From Gammaproteobacteria bacterium Ga0077554 (lineage in GTDB: Bacteria; Pseudomonadota; Gammaproteobacteria; Ga0077554; Ga007554), in assembly GCA_001464585.1 (NCBI GenBank), contig LNFF01000006.1, positions 62,001 to 126,000 on the forward strand: a stretch of 64,000 nt of DNA. Reading direction: 5' to 3'. Under the pieces are notes generated by a model. The model was not told the origin of the DNA and ran no database searches. It saw only the letters and a program-made list of their open reading frames with translations. Below, one piece after another: positions 39,561 to 47,799 of the stretch. The translations under genes and the position numbers were made by a program. Every line of letters starts with the position of its first letter. The stretch's first letter is position 1.

Positions 39561-40844
39561 TCACACATTTTGCGAACCATCGTTGCACTGCCTCAGCCAG
39601 GCCAACGCGCCCCGACCTGCTGCACGCCCACTGGCCAGGCAAGCCGTGAGCAGATAGCCACCAGTGGGCGCTTCCCAGTCCAGCATTTCGCCTGCACAGA
39701 ACACACCCGGCAAGGTGTTCAGCATCTGGTGTTTATTGAGCGCCTCGAAACGCACGCCCCCGGCGCTGCTGATTGCTTCGTCGATGGGACGCGGCGCAAT
39801 CAGCCGCAACGGCAACGCCTTGATGGCTGCGCCGAGCCGCACCGGATCGGTGAAATCCTGCGGTGGCACGCATTCACGCAGTAACCCGGCTTTGACGCCG
39901 TGAATGCCCACACGGTTTTTGAGATGCGTTGCGAATGAACGCGAACCACGCGGCTGTGACAGAGCGGCGATGACGCGCTGTAATGTCCAGTCGGGCAATA
40001 GATCAAGATGTATCAGCGCCGCGCCAGTGGCGGTAATTTCGTCGCGCAAGCTGGCCGACAGCGCGTAGATCAAGCCGCCCTCAACACCGCTTGCCGTCAC
40101 CACGAATTCGCCCTGTTTGCGATATGCAGCGCCGCCTGATTCAGTAAAAGCCACAGCTACCGGCTTTAAATAATGACCCGCGAATCGCGTACTGAAATGC
40201 TCGCTCCAGCCCACGTCAAAACCGCAGTTGGACGGTTGCAGCGTGGCGATCGACACGCCACGCTTTTCCAGCAGCGGCACCCACGCGCCATCGGAGCCAA
40301 GCCGTGCCCAACTGCCACCGCCCAGCGCCAACACCACCGCATCGGCGCGTGCCACTTGTTCGCCTGACGGGGTGGCAAAACGTAGCGCGTGCTGTGTACT
40401 AGGCTTTGTCACATCATCCCAACCGCACCAGTGGTGCCGCACATGAAAACGCACGCCTGCCGCACGCAAGCGATGCAACCATGCACGCAATAGCGGCACC
40501 GCTTTCATTTCGACGGGGAAAACACGTCCAGAAGTGCCGACAAACGTATCAATACCCAGGTCATGAATCCAGCTGCGCAAGGCATCCGGCCCGAACGCAT
40601 CCAGCAATGCTTTAATCTGCACACGCCGCGCACCGTAACGCGACAGAAAAAGTTCCAGCGGTTCAGAATGCGTGATATTCAAACCGCCCTTGCCTGCCAG
40701 CAAAAATTTGCGTCCGACGGATGGCATTGCGTCATACACATCAACCTGCACGCCGCCACCGCTTAAAATCTCGGCGGCCATCAGCCCCGCCGGGCCAGCA
40801 CCGATCACGGCGACTGTGTGTGTATGTGGCTTATTCAATAGCAT
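39561..40844 (-). CDS. BaiN/YhiN-type FAD-dependent flavoprotein (TIGR03862-like)
   Basis: A 427-residue protein. The FAD-binding Rossmann motif VAVIGAGPAGLMAAEILS lies at residues 11-28, then GRKFLLAGKGGLNITHSE, characteristic of the HI0933/YhiN family. The C-terminus has the second nucleotide-contact motif FCAGEMLDWEAPTGGYLLTACLASGRAAG. The family's reactions are mostly unknown, apart from a bile-acid dehydroxylation relative (BaiN). It lies just upstream of the MDR gene on the same strand with a 28-bp gap, so the two may be co-transcribed. Confidence 0.88.
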   Translation of the reverse strand: MLLNKPHTHTVAVIGAGPAGLMAAEILSGGGVQVDVYDAMPSVGRKFLLAGKGGLNITHSEPLELFLSRYGARRVQIKALLDAFGPDALRSWIHDLGIDTFVGTSGRVFPVEMKAVPLLRAWLHRLRAAGVRFHVRHHWCGWDDVTKPSTQHALRFATPSGEQVARADAVVLALGGGSWARLGSDGAWVPLLEKRGVSIATLQPSNCGFDVGWSEHFSTRFAGHYLKPVAVAFTESGGAAYRKQGEFVVTASGVEGGLIYALSASLRDEITATGAALIHLDLLPDWTLQRVIAALSQPRGSRSFATHLKNRVGIHGVKAGLLRECVPPQDFTDPVRLGAAIKALPLRLIAPRPIDEAISSAGGVRFEALNKHQMLNTLPGVFCAGEMLDWEAPTGGYLLTACLASGRAAGRGALAWLRQCNDGSQNV

Positions 40845-40990
40845 AAGCCCCTTAACTTAATATCGTTAAACCTGTCAGTATTCGCGCCTTTGCGCAGGCA
40901 AAGATTGTCTTTTCACCATAACATAATACCCTATGGGTGGATTAGCGCATTCAACTTCCGGCATCTTTTGTCGCTAAAATATTAATTCTA

Positions 40991-41005
40991 CGCTAAAATT
41001 TAGCG
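40991..41005. promoter_or_regulatory. Palindrome and half-sites upstream of the asparagine-synthetase-like gene
   Basis: CGCTAAA-A-TTTAGCG is a perfect 15-base palindrome. A direct half-site CGCTAAAAT sits at 40972-40980 and ATTAGCGC at 40951-40958. The cluster is about 130 bp before the start codon and looks like a regulator-binding region. Confidence 0.4.
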
Positions 41006-41135
41006 CGTTATTACTTAACCCTGGAAGTTACGCCCCCCTCCAGCATCCATGAGCAAACTTGGAAGAGAGCGGTCGCACATACACCCGTTAACCTGAATAT
41101 TAGTTTCCTGAATTATTACATTAAAGTGACGTGAC

Positions 41136-42992
41136 ATGAGTGGAATTTGTGGTTGGATAAATAATGCTGAAACCTCGGCTGCACCTGCACTTATTGCGGC
41201 GATGGCGCAGGGTTTGGCGGGCAAGGCCATTGATCCCCCATCGCTATGTGTCAGCGGTGGATCAGCGCTCAGCGCCTGGTCGCCCCACGGCAACGCCAGT
41301 ATCTATAAAAGCATGGAAGATGGCCTGCTTATCGCATTCGAAGGGCATCCCTATTGGCACAGCGACACCTTAACCAAACTCGCCAACACCCAAGGCGCAG
41401 CCGCCGCCATCGCTAACGCTTACCAGCGTCACGGCATCAAGGCACTGCAAGAAATACACGGTGCGTTTGCGCTGGCCATCATTGACCAGAAAAAACACCA
41501 AGCACTCCTGGCCGTAGACCGCTTGGGCATTCGCCCCCTCTGTTATGTGCAAACAGCTAATCAACTGGTGTTCGGCTCAACCACAGACAGCGTCATCGCC
41601 CACCCCGCCGTTAACGCCACGATTGACCCGCAGGCAATTTTTAATTATCTGTTCTGTCACATGGTGCCCAGCCCCGGCAGCATCTATGCGGGCGTGCGAA
41701 AACTTTTGCCCGGCCAATATATTTTATTTCAGGAAAATCGCGTTAGCGAAGCATTTTACTGGGCGCTTGAATATCAGGAACACAACCAGGATACTCTCAC
41801 GGTACGCTCATCCCGACTCAAAGATTTATTAAATAATGCCGTGCAACGCACCCTCAGCGACCATAAAACCGGTGCGTTTTTAAGCGGCGGCACAGACAGC
41901 TCGACCATCACTGGCGTGTTGACCCAGGTGTGCGGCACGCCTGCCAACACCTATTCAATAGGCTTTGAGGCGGATGGCTTTGATGAAATGGAATACGCAC
42001 GCATCACCGCCAAACACTTTGGCAGCCACACCCATGAATATTATGTGACTCCCCAGGATGTAGTCGATGCCATTCCTCTGGTTGCACAGGCCTATGACGA
42101 ACCGTTTGGCAACGCATCCGCCGTGCCCACCTACTATTGCGCCAAACTGGCTCATCAGGATGGAATACGTATGCTGTTGGCAGGGGATGGCGGCGATGAA
42201 ATTTTTGGTGGCAATGCGCGTTACGCAAAACAAAAAATATTTGAAATTTACGCTTGCATCCCCCGCGCGCTGCGCCAGACGCTGATTGAACCTGTAGCAT
42301 TTGCTTTGCCAGAAATGGGGCCTTTACAGAAACTGCAAAGTTATATTCGCCAGGCGCAAGTGCCCTTGCCCGATCGTCTGGAATCCTATAACTTTTTGCA
42401 TCGCACCCCATTAAGCGAGGTATTTGAAACCGATTTCCTTAAACACATCAACCCCACAGACCCCGTTGAACAAATGCGCGCAGTATATCAACGTGCGCAC
42501 GCCAGCTCATCCATCAATCGCATGATGTATTTTGATTTGAAACAAACCCTCGCCGACAATGACTTGCGCAAAGTCAACCGCATGTGCGCGCTGGCGGGCG
42601 TGGATGTGCGTTATCCATTGCTGGACGAAGACATCGTCGCCTTCGCCGCCACGATCCCACCAGAAATGCAGGTAAAAGGCGTCAATTTGCGTTATTTCTT
42701 CAAAGAAGCGTTACGTGATTTCCTGCCCGCAGAAACGCTCACCAAAAGCAAACATGGCTTTGGCCTGCCCTTTGGGCTATGGATGCACACCCACGCCCCC
42801 TTGCGTGAACTCGCGTATGACAGCCTGCACTCATTCCGGCAACGGGGCTACATAAAGCCCGCGTGTCTCGATCAATTAATCGAACAACACCGTGCCGGAC
42901 ATGCGTCGTATTATGGCGCGATGATATGGGTTATCATGATGCTGGAGCAGTGGCTCCAATTCCATAAAGGCGCAGTGGCTACAGCCCCATAA
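41136..42992 (+). CDS. Asparagine synthetase B-like protein with altered glutaminase nucleophile
   Basis: A 618-residue two-domain protein. The N-terminal Ntn-type glutaminase domain has LLAVDRLGIRPLCY near residues 126-139; the C-terminal ATP-pyrophosphatase domain has the PP-loop FLSGGTDSSTI near residue 249 and LLAGDGGDEIFGGNARY near 350. Standard enzymes start MCGI, with Cys2 as the nucleophile that releases ammonia from glutamine. Here the start is MSGICGW, with Ser at position 2 and Cys at 5. The synthetase site looks intact, so the protein may use free ammonia or another amine, or make an amide on something other than aspartate. Relatives act in antibiotic and surface-glycan modification. 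No partner gene settles the question. Confidence 0.85.
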   Translation: MSGICGWINNAETSAAPALIAAMAQGLAGKAIDPPSLCVSGGSALSAWSPHGNASIYKSMEDGLLIAFEGHPYWHSDTLTKLANTQGAAAAIANAYQRHGIKALQEIHGAFALAIIDQKKHQALLAVDRLGIRPLCYVQTANQLVFGSTTDSVIAHPAVNATIDPQAIFNYLFCHMVPSPGSIYAGVRKLLPGQYILFQENRVSEAFYWALEYQEHNQDTLTVRSSRLKDLLNNAVQRTLSDHKTGAFLSGGTDSSTITGVLTQVCGTPANTYSIGFEADGFDEMEYARITAKHFGSHTHEYYVTPQDVVDAIPLVAQAYDEPFGNASAVPTYYCAKLAHQDGIRMLLAGDGGDEIFGGNARYAKQKIFEIYACIPRALRQTLIEPVAFALPEMGPLQKLQSYIRQAQVPLPDRLESYNFLHRTPLSEVFETDFLKHINPTDPVEQMRAVYQRAHASSSINRMMYFDLKQTLADNDLRKVNRMCALAGVDVRYPLLDEDIVAFAATIPPEMQVKGVNLRYFFKEALRDFLPAETLTKSKHGFGLPFGLWMHTHAPLRELAYDSLHSFRQRGYIKPACLDQLIEQHRAGHASYYGAMIWVIMMLEQWLQFHKGAVATAP

Positions 42993-43021
42993 AAAATAGC
43001 GGTATTTTGTCGGTTCGGCTA

Positions 43022-43582
43022 ATGGCAAAAAAATTAAAATTCAAAATCAGCGAAGAAGACAGCGAACTATTCCGCCGTGAGACAGGAAACGTGCGGCCAC
43101 TACGCCATGATAAAATCACGCTACGCCGCCTGCCCACCAAACCCGTCAAATCCATTTCTCATCAACGCACGCTTGAACAACACGCCCTGACCCACGATAT
43201 GTTATCTGATGACATGGACGTGGGCACGCTTGAAACCAGCGATGAAATGCTGTTTGTACGCCCCGGTATGCAGCATGGCTTGCTGCGCAAACTACGTCGC
43301 GGCCAATTCAGCACTGGCTGCCAACTCGACTTACACGGATTGACCATACCCGAAGCGCGCCAGGCTCTAGCAGGCTTTTTACACGCAAGCCAGGTACGCG
43401 GCGCGCAATGTGTGGTCATTATTCACGGCAAAGGCTATGGCTCACAGCACAAACAACCCATCCTGAAAAATAAGGTCAATAGCTGGCTGCAACAACACAC
43501 CGAAGTATTAGCCTTTTGCTCGGCCCAACCAGCCGATGGGGGAACGGGCGCGGTGTACGTGCTGCTCCGGCGCGGAACATAA
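43022..43582 (+). CDS. Smr-domain protein (SmrA-like)
   Basis: About 186 residues. A charged N-terminal arm (KKLKFKISEEDSELFRRETGNVRPLRHD) precedes the Smr domain: LDLHGLTIPEARQALAGFL near residue 104, IIHGKGYGS near 142, and GAVYVLLRR at the end. The LDxH and HGxG motifs are those of Smr nucleases related to the MutS2 C-terminus; E. coli SmrB cuts mRNA at collided ribosomes, while this long-arm form is closer to SmrA. I start at ATG 43022 rather than an upstream TTG. It lies 29 bp after the asparagine-synthetase-like gene and may be co-transcribed. Confidence 0.88.
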   Translation: MAKKLKFKISEEDSELFRRETGNVRPLRHDKITLRRLPTKPVKSISHQRTLEQHALTHDMLSDDMDVGTLETSDEMLFVRPGMQHGLLRKLRRGQFSTGCQLDLHGLTIPEARQALAGFLHASQVRGAQCVVIIHGKGYGSQHKQPILKNKVNSWLQQHTEVLAFCSAQPADGGTGAVYVLLRRGT

Positions 43583-43642
43583 TCATGCAAAGTTGGGGCG
43601 CACCGCTTTTGGCGCGCACCTCTTGAAAAGAATATCAGATGG

Positions 43643-43969
43643 CTATTTGACACGTTGGTAAAAAGCAAGATTTACAGAACCTTCTTCAATTTTTTCCAAG
43701 TAGGTCTGGCAAAATGAATTGCCGATCCACTTGGCACAAATTTGAGAGGCACGCTCTTGGCTGGTGGCAAAAAGAACATCAACATACGTTTTGTTTTCCC
43801 CACGCAAAACAACATGACCGAGAAAACCATCTTCCTTTGCCATGAATCCTTTTACCGCATCATCAGCGGCCTGGAAAAGCTCATCTTCTGAAACACCGTT
43901 TTTAAGTTTAAAAGTAGAGAACTCCATACCGGAAAAGTTGGGAATGTTATTAAGAGCAAGAAGTTTCAT
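43643..43969 (-). CDS. Small dimeric alpha/beta-barrel-type protein of unknown function
   Basis: About 108 residues starting MKLLALNNIPNF, with GGAGAAAAAAAT upstream. The pattern of strands and helices (STFKLKNGVSEDELFQAADDAVKGFMAKEDGFLGHVVL, then YVDVLFATSQERASQICAKW) is that of ABM-like dimeric barrels, which include small monooxygenases and heme-binding proteins. No catalytic residue can be assigned. A palindrome CTGACA-N6-TGTCAG lies 50-67 bp upstream of its ATG, matching one in front of the VOC-WYL genes, so it is a likely target of that regulator. Confidence 0.65.
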   Translation of the reverse strand: MKLLALNNIPNFSGMEFSTFKLKNGVSEDELFQAADDAVKGFMAKEDGFLGHVVLRGENKTYVDVLFATSQERASQICAKWIGNSFCQTYLEKIEEGSVNLAFYQRVK

Positions 43970-44015
43970 ATTTTTTTCTCCATGGTTGACAGGCATGCTC
44001 AATGCTACACACCAT

Positions 44016-44039
44016 CTACTGACAGCGTGATGTCAGTAG
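44016..44039. promoter_or_regulatory. Palindromic operator, copy 1 (CTGACA-N6-TGTCAG)
   Basis: CTACTGACA, spacer GCGTGA, TGTCAGTAG: a perfect 9-bp inverted repeat. A run of T follows on the plus strand, but the genes here run leftward, so an operator is preferred over a terminator. The core is shared with 45248-45265. Confidence 0.6.
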
Positions 44040-44049
44040 GTTTTTTCAT

Positions 44050-44757
44050 TTAACGTGCGGCAGGTTTGGAGTTTTTCGACTTCTCTTCTTGCAACCAGGC
44101 TGCACGTAGGGTTTCTGTGCGCGTTGGAAAGGTTTCTTCGAGAAAATCAGCAGACTTGATGCGATCCGTCCGAAAATGCCGGAACGCCTGGCGTAGTTCA
44201 CACCAGGCAACAATAAGACGCACGGTTTCAAAGTAAGCCACGGCAATCGGCCAGATGACACGGTGGCTGTCGCGGCCGTCATTGTCGTTGTACTGGATTT
44301 TCAGCTTACCTTGTATGCGTATCCATGCCCTTACACGCCCCATATCCAAAGCATCCGGCTCGCAAGGAGTTAGATTGGGCGCTATCAGTGCCGAATGCAG
44401 AATGATAGGACGCAAATGCTCGGGTATGACAGTATCAATTTTTGCGATCAGGTCACGTGCACCGCGCATCAACGCCGGGTCACCACGCGCCGCTACCCAT
44501 TGAGCACCCAGAACCGCCGCCTCGACTTCATCCGGGGTTAACATCAATGGCGGCATATCGTAGCCTGGCTCTAACACATATCCAATACCCGCTTCACCAC
44601 GGATCGGTATGTGCTGCGCCATTAACTCGTCAATATCCCGATAGATAGTACGCAGTGATGTTTCAAACTCATCAGCAAGTTTCTGCGCCGTGATGGGCTT
44701 TCGCGCGCCGCGAAGAATCTGAATGATCTGAAATAGCCGGTCTGCGCGCCGCATCAC
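44050..44757 (-). CDS. YafY-family WYL-domain transcriptional regulator
   Basis: A 235-residue protein. The N-terminal helix-turn-helix (HTH_11) has RADRLFQIIQILRGARKPITAQKLADEF and LRTIYRDIDELMA, the usual YafY/DeoR-like start. The middle and C-terminal parts form a WYL-type ligand domain (GRDSHRVIWPIAVAYFETVRLIVAWCELR). It follows the VOC protein gene by 15 bp and is probably co-transcribed. Two near-identical palindromes, before the VOC gene and before the small barrel gene, are likely its binding sites. The inducer is unknown. Confidence 0.88.
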   Translation of the reverse strand: MMRRADRLFQIIQILRGARKPITAQKLADEFETSLRTIYRDIDELMAQHIPIRGEAGIGYVLEPGYDMPPLMLTPDEVEAAVLGAQWVAARGDPALMRGARDLIAKIDTVIPEHLRPIILHSALIAPNLTPCEPDALDMGRVRAWIRIQGKLKIQYNDNDGRDSHRVIWPIAVAYFETVRLIVAWCELRQAFRHFRTDRIKSADFLEETFPTRTETLRAAWLQEEKSKNSKPAAR

Positions 44758-44772
44758 CCATCCTCGCTTATA

Positions 44773-45192
44773 TTATCCGACGTACTTGTCTTTGTATTCG
44801 TCCATTGGTTCTGCGGGTTGTACGACATCAATCACCATTCCGCTGGGGTCTTTGATCATGAAATGCCTTTGCCCCCATTCCTCGGTTCTTACTTGAAGGA
44901 GAATGGGAATTTCGCTCTTCTTGAACTTCTCGTATTCTTGGTCGACGTCGTTGACCTCAAAGGAATAGATGAGTCCACTACCCCCGTAGGCCGCTTGCAA
45001 GAAATCGGGTTGCGTGGGATGGTTCGGTTGCAAAAAACCTAACTGAATGCCAGTCTCCGAGACAAGGTGAACGTACCAGTCTGCTTCAAAGACGACAGTG
45101 AACCCGAAGTATTGCGTGTAGAAATTCTGACACTCGGTCAGTTTTGTCGTTATTAGAACCGGGAAGAAACTTGTTGACTTAACGGCCTGCAT
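44773..45192 (-). CDS. VOC-superfamily (glyoxalase/bleomycin-resistance-like) protein
   Basis: A 139-residue protein with two beta-alpha-beta-beta-beta units: FFPVLITTKLTECQNFYTQYFGFTVVFEADWYVHLV and LIYSFEVNDVDQEYEKFKKSEIPILLQVRTEEWGQRHFMIKDPSGMVIDVVQP. A metal site could use the residues near H34 and the C-terminal DVVQ position, but exact ligands are unclear. Relatives include glyoxalases, dioxygenases and antibiotic-binding proteins. AGGAGATCGCC precedes the ATG. It shares an operon with the WYL regulator. Confidence 0.85.
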   Translation of the reverse strand: MQAVKSTSFFPVLITTKLTECQNFYTQYFGFTVVFEADWYVHLVSETGIQLGFLQPNHPTQPDFLQAAYGGSGLIYSFEVNDVDQEYEKFKKSEIPILLQVRTEEWGQRHFMIKDPSGMVIDVVQPAEPMDEYKDKYVG

Positions 45193-45247
45193 GGCGATCT
45201 CCTGTAAGGATTTATCGGACTATGTACAACAGGATAACAATGTCCTC

Positions 45248-45265
45248 CTGACACCATTGTGTCAG
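45248..45265. promoter_or_regulatory. Palindromic operator, copy 2 (CTGACA-N6-TGTCAG)
   Basis: CTGACA, spacer CCATTG, TGTCAG, 56-73 bp upstream of the VOC gene start. Core and spacing equal the site at 44019-44036, and the distance to the start codon is similar. Confidence 0.65.
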
Positions 45266-45336
45266 CAGCCATGCAGTTTTATGAAAATCCCAAGCCCATA
45301 TCCCTAGATTTTTTTGTTATCTGGGTTCCTGACCAG

Positions 45337-45618
45337 TCATAGTACAGCTCGCTCTATCTCTTGCAGATAAATAAACTCAGGCGCTTTTACCCCAGCTTTT
45401 TTCCTGATGTCTACCAATTCCGGCGACTCGAAGAAACGGCGGGCACACTCCAGCGAAGGCCACACTGAGAAATGGACGATGGTGTTTGCATCGTTATCGT
45501 ATCGTAGCAATTGGTAGCTGATCTCGCCCGCATTTTTTCTTATGCCTAACGCCTGGTCGAAAATGGCTTTCCATGCCGGATAGGCAGCGACTTCATGGAT
45601 AATCAAAACATGTGGCAT
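45337..45618 (-). CDS. Small NIPSNAP/ABM-like protein of unknown function
   Basis: About 93 residues starting MPHVLIIHEVAAYPAWKAIFDQ. It has the strand-helix pattern of a single dimeric barrel unit (EISYQLLRYDNDANTIVHFSVWPSLECARRFFESPEL). I start at ATG 45618; a longer frame to 45675 would run into the outer-membrane protein gene. It follows that gene by 25 bp, so it may be the last member of the RND operon or an independent gene. Confidence 0.6.
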   Translation of the reverse strand: MPHVLIIHEVAAYPAWKAIFDQALGIRKNAGEISYQLLRYDNDANTIVHFSVWPSLECARRFFESPELVDIRKKAGVKAPEFIYLQEIERAVL

Positions 45619-45643
45619 GTGGTCTACTTTTTTATGGAAATCC

Positions 45644-46993
45644 CTAAAAATATCGCGCAAGTTCAATCTGCACATAATTGTCGTTGCGGATGCTATACAG
45701 CAGGTCGGCAGGTTTCAGGCCATTGTATGCCCTGGCTTCCATATTTAATTTCCAGTTATCGCCGAGACGACGGCTACCTTCTACATTGATAAAATGCGTA
45801 TCGGTTTCAGCGTCAAAAATAACGCCCATTAATAACTCGGTGCTTTGAACATCATTCGCTGCCAGACGCATGCCCAGCATGATGTCGTTCTGAAATGGTG
45901 TGGTGGCCTGCACGCCACGTTCATCATAAAGATATTCCGTCAGCATGCTTACATCCATGCCTGAACCAAACACGCCGGAAAAGGTATATTCAAAACCCGC
46001 CGTTGCGGCAACGTAATCGGCGGGCTGCTGGCCTGAACGATAAATGGTTTCCAGCTTCCATAGCCAGCTTCCCTTGGCGACCAGCACATCCAGTCCGGTT
46101 TGATTGATTAACCCATAATAAGGGGTTAATACCGGTTGCCCGGCGGCATCAATGCCAAACTGATATAACGGCTCACGATTGGTTCCAGAGAAATGTGACA
46201 AACCAATATCCCAATCACCGAGTGTATGTGACCAGCGCGCGGAAAAATCAATATGTCGCCACTTGCTACTGGATTCATACAACGCTTCACCCGTGTCTAT
46301 ACGTATGGGCAACCGCAAACGACCCTGGAGTCCAGGAAAAGTGCGTTCACGAAAACTGGGTAACACAAACAGATCAACGGTACCCCAGTCACGCATCAAG
46401 GCCAGATTCAGCATGGGTTGTCCAAGCTTTTCTTCCCCGTCAGGATTTTCGACCAGATCGGTTTGATTGATAATGTCCACCAGGTGTTGAGACTCTGTGA
46501 CGCCCCAGAATACTTTACGGATACCGGCGCGCCACTCGTGTCCTTTCCCGACTTTTAACCAGGTCATCTCCCGAATATCAAAGTGGGTGCGCTTGCTGTC
46601 GGTGGCGTCATAACGGTAAAAGGGCACAAAGGTAAAGCTTTGTTTACCATTATCCCATTTCTGGTAATACTCCGGTTGTACGCTTAGTGAAAGCTGTGAG
46701 CTTTCTTGCTCAGGAAATAATGCATCGTTCACAAACAACCGGCCTTCTGCCGCAACATACCCTGACCATTTGCCTTGCTGCGTTGCGGCCCGCGCCCTTT
46801 CTCGTTCGCGAGTATCCGAGGGCAAAAAGCGGTCACGGCCACGCAGATCAGGTAAAGGTATCGGGGCACGCTCTAATGTGCTGGGCAATGAGAGCGGCTT
46901 GCGATTCTCTGACTCAAAGGCGGCATACGCCGGTTGCAGCACAGTAACGGTTGTGAGTGCAAGTAATAACAATTTTTCAGAAGTTTTTATCAT
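45644..46993 (-). CDS. Outer-membrane beta-barrel-like protein of the RND cluster
   Basis: A 449-residue protein with signal peptide LLLLALTTVTVLQPAYAAF. A proline/arginine-rich segment (residues 30-70) is followed by many amphipathic strands (for example QLSLSVQPEYYQKW, WRHIDFSARWSHTLGDWDIGLSHFSG, TAGFEYTFSGVFGSG) and an aromatic end (YVQIELARYF). This is a 16-strand-or-so barrel of the type encoded with MMPL transporters and LolA-like proteins. A specific family cannot be named. It overlaps the LolA-like gene by four bases, so it is translated with it, and may be the outer-membrane end of the export route. Confidence 0.75.
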   Translation of the reverse strand: MIKTSEKLLLLALTTVTVLQPAYAAFESENRKPLSLPSTLERAPIPLPDLRGRDRFLPSDTRERERARAATQQGKWSGYVAAEGRLFVNDALFPEQESSQLSLSVQPEYYQKWDNGKQSFTFVPFYRYDATDSKRTHFDIREMTWLKVGKGHEWRAGIRKVFWGVTESQHLVDIINQTDLVENPDGEEKLGQPMLNLALMRDWGTVDLFVLPSFRERTFPGLQGRLRLPIRIDTGEALYESSSKWRHIDFSARWSHTLGDWDIGLSHFSGTNREPLYQFGIDAAGQPVLTPYYGLINQTGLDVLVAKGSWLWKLETIYRSGQQPADYVAATAGFEYTFSGVFGSGMDVSMLTEYLYDERGVQATTPFQNDIMLGMRLAANDVQSTELLMGVIFDAETDTHFINVEGSRRLGDNWKLNMEARAYNGLKPADLLYSIRNDNYVQIELARYF

Positions 46994-47799
46994 CGTGCGC
47001 GCTTAAGGCTGTCCTTCGTGAAATCAGCTTCGGTCAAACCGGTACGGAATTTATAATTATTCCATTTCAGCAACGTGCTCTTACCGGTCTGGTGATTAAT
47101 CATCAACATTTCATCAGGGCGCCAGTATTTTTTCAGATATTGCCTATACCCTTTAAGGGTCAGAGTTTTCAGAAGACTATCCTTGCGGTCATAATAATCT
47201 ATTTTTAATGGACGGTATTCGGCTTTGTCAATCCAGGTGATCTGGCGTTTATAGCCAGAATATTTATTTACCGGGTAACGCTCCATGACAAAACATGGTT
47301 GCCCCTTATACGCCTCATCGGGGCATACTTCATCACGCAAATATTTATATGTGTATTTTTCTACTTCTTGTGAACCAATATCTTCATAGGCGAACTCACT
47401 GCCCATATAGGAGCCTGATTTGTTATCCGAGGCAATCCGTTTGACGCGCTTGAGCGCCGGCAAATACATCCATTGATCATCCTCATCGACCTTGTGGGAA
47501 AAAGTCAGCATGGTAGTGCCTTGCACATCGGCAGGCTCATCAAAGATGGACAGGCTCTTGTCACCATCGCCTTTCACTTCAAGGTTTTGAATGCGCACCA
47601 CCCGGGTGCTTTCATCACCTTGCCTGTTTTTTAAAATCATGAGCGTATCCGCAGTGAAATCATCAAAACCCAGGTCACGTCGATCGGCCTCGGTTGCAAT
47701 GGCAAGGCCTTTTTCTTCGGCGGATTCGGCGTATGCATCAAACGATAATGAAGATAGCGCCAACAGCATTGGCATGAACAAGGAAAGCTGTTTTTTCAT
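46990..47799 (-). CDS. Outer membrane lipoprotein-sorting (LolA-like) protein
   Basis: A 269-residue protein with signal peptide LFMPMLLALSSLSFDAYA. The body has the LolA-like half-barrel features of PF17131: ADTLMILKNRQGDESTRVVRIQNLEV, EDDQWMYLPALKRVKRIASDNKSGSYMGSEFAYEDI, YEDI being very typical, then KIDYYDRKDSLLKTLTLKGY. Such proteins are encoded with MMPL/RND transporters and are thought to carry lipids across the periplasm. It overlaps both neighbours by four bases. It is not LolA itself, which is shorter and encoded elsewhere. Confidence 0.88.
   Translation of the reverse strand: MKKQLSLFMPMLLALSSLSFDAYAESAEEKGLAIATEADRRDLGFDDFTADTLMILKNRQGDESTRVVRIQNLEVKGDGDKSLSIFDEPADVQGTTMLTFSHKVDEDDQWMYLPALKRVKRIASDNKSGSYMGSEFAYEDIGSQEVEKYTYKYLRDEVCPDEAYKGQPCFVMERYPVNKYSGYKRQITWIDKAEYRPLKIDYYDRKDSLLKTLTLKGYRQYLKKYWRPDEMLMINHQTGKSTLLKWNNYKFRTGLTEADFTKDSLKRAR

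Noticed and set aside
44016-44046. Rho-independent terminator with T-run on the plus strand
   Set aside because: No plus-strand gene ends there, and the same palindrome core recurs upstream of the VOC gene, favouring an operator; a dual role cannot be excluded.
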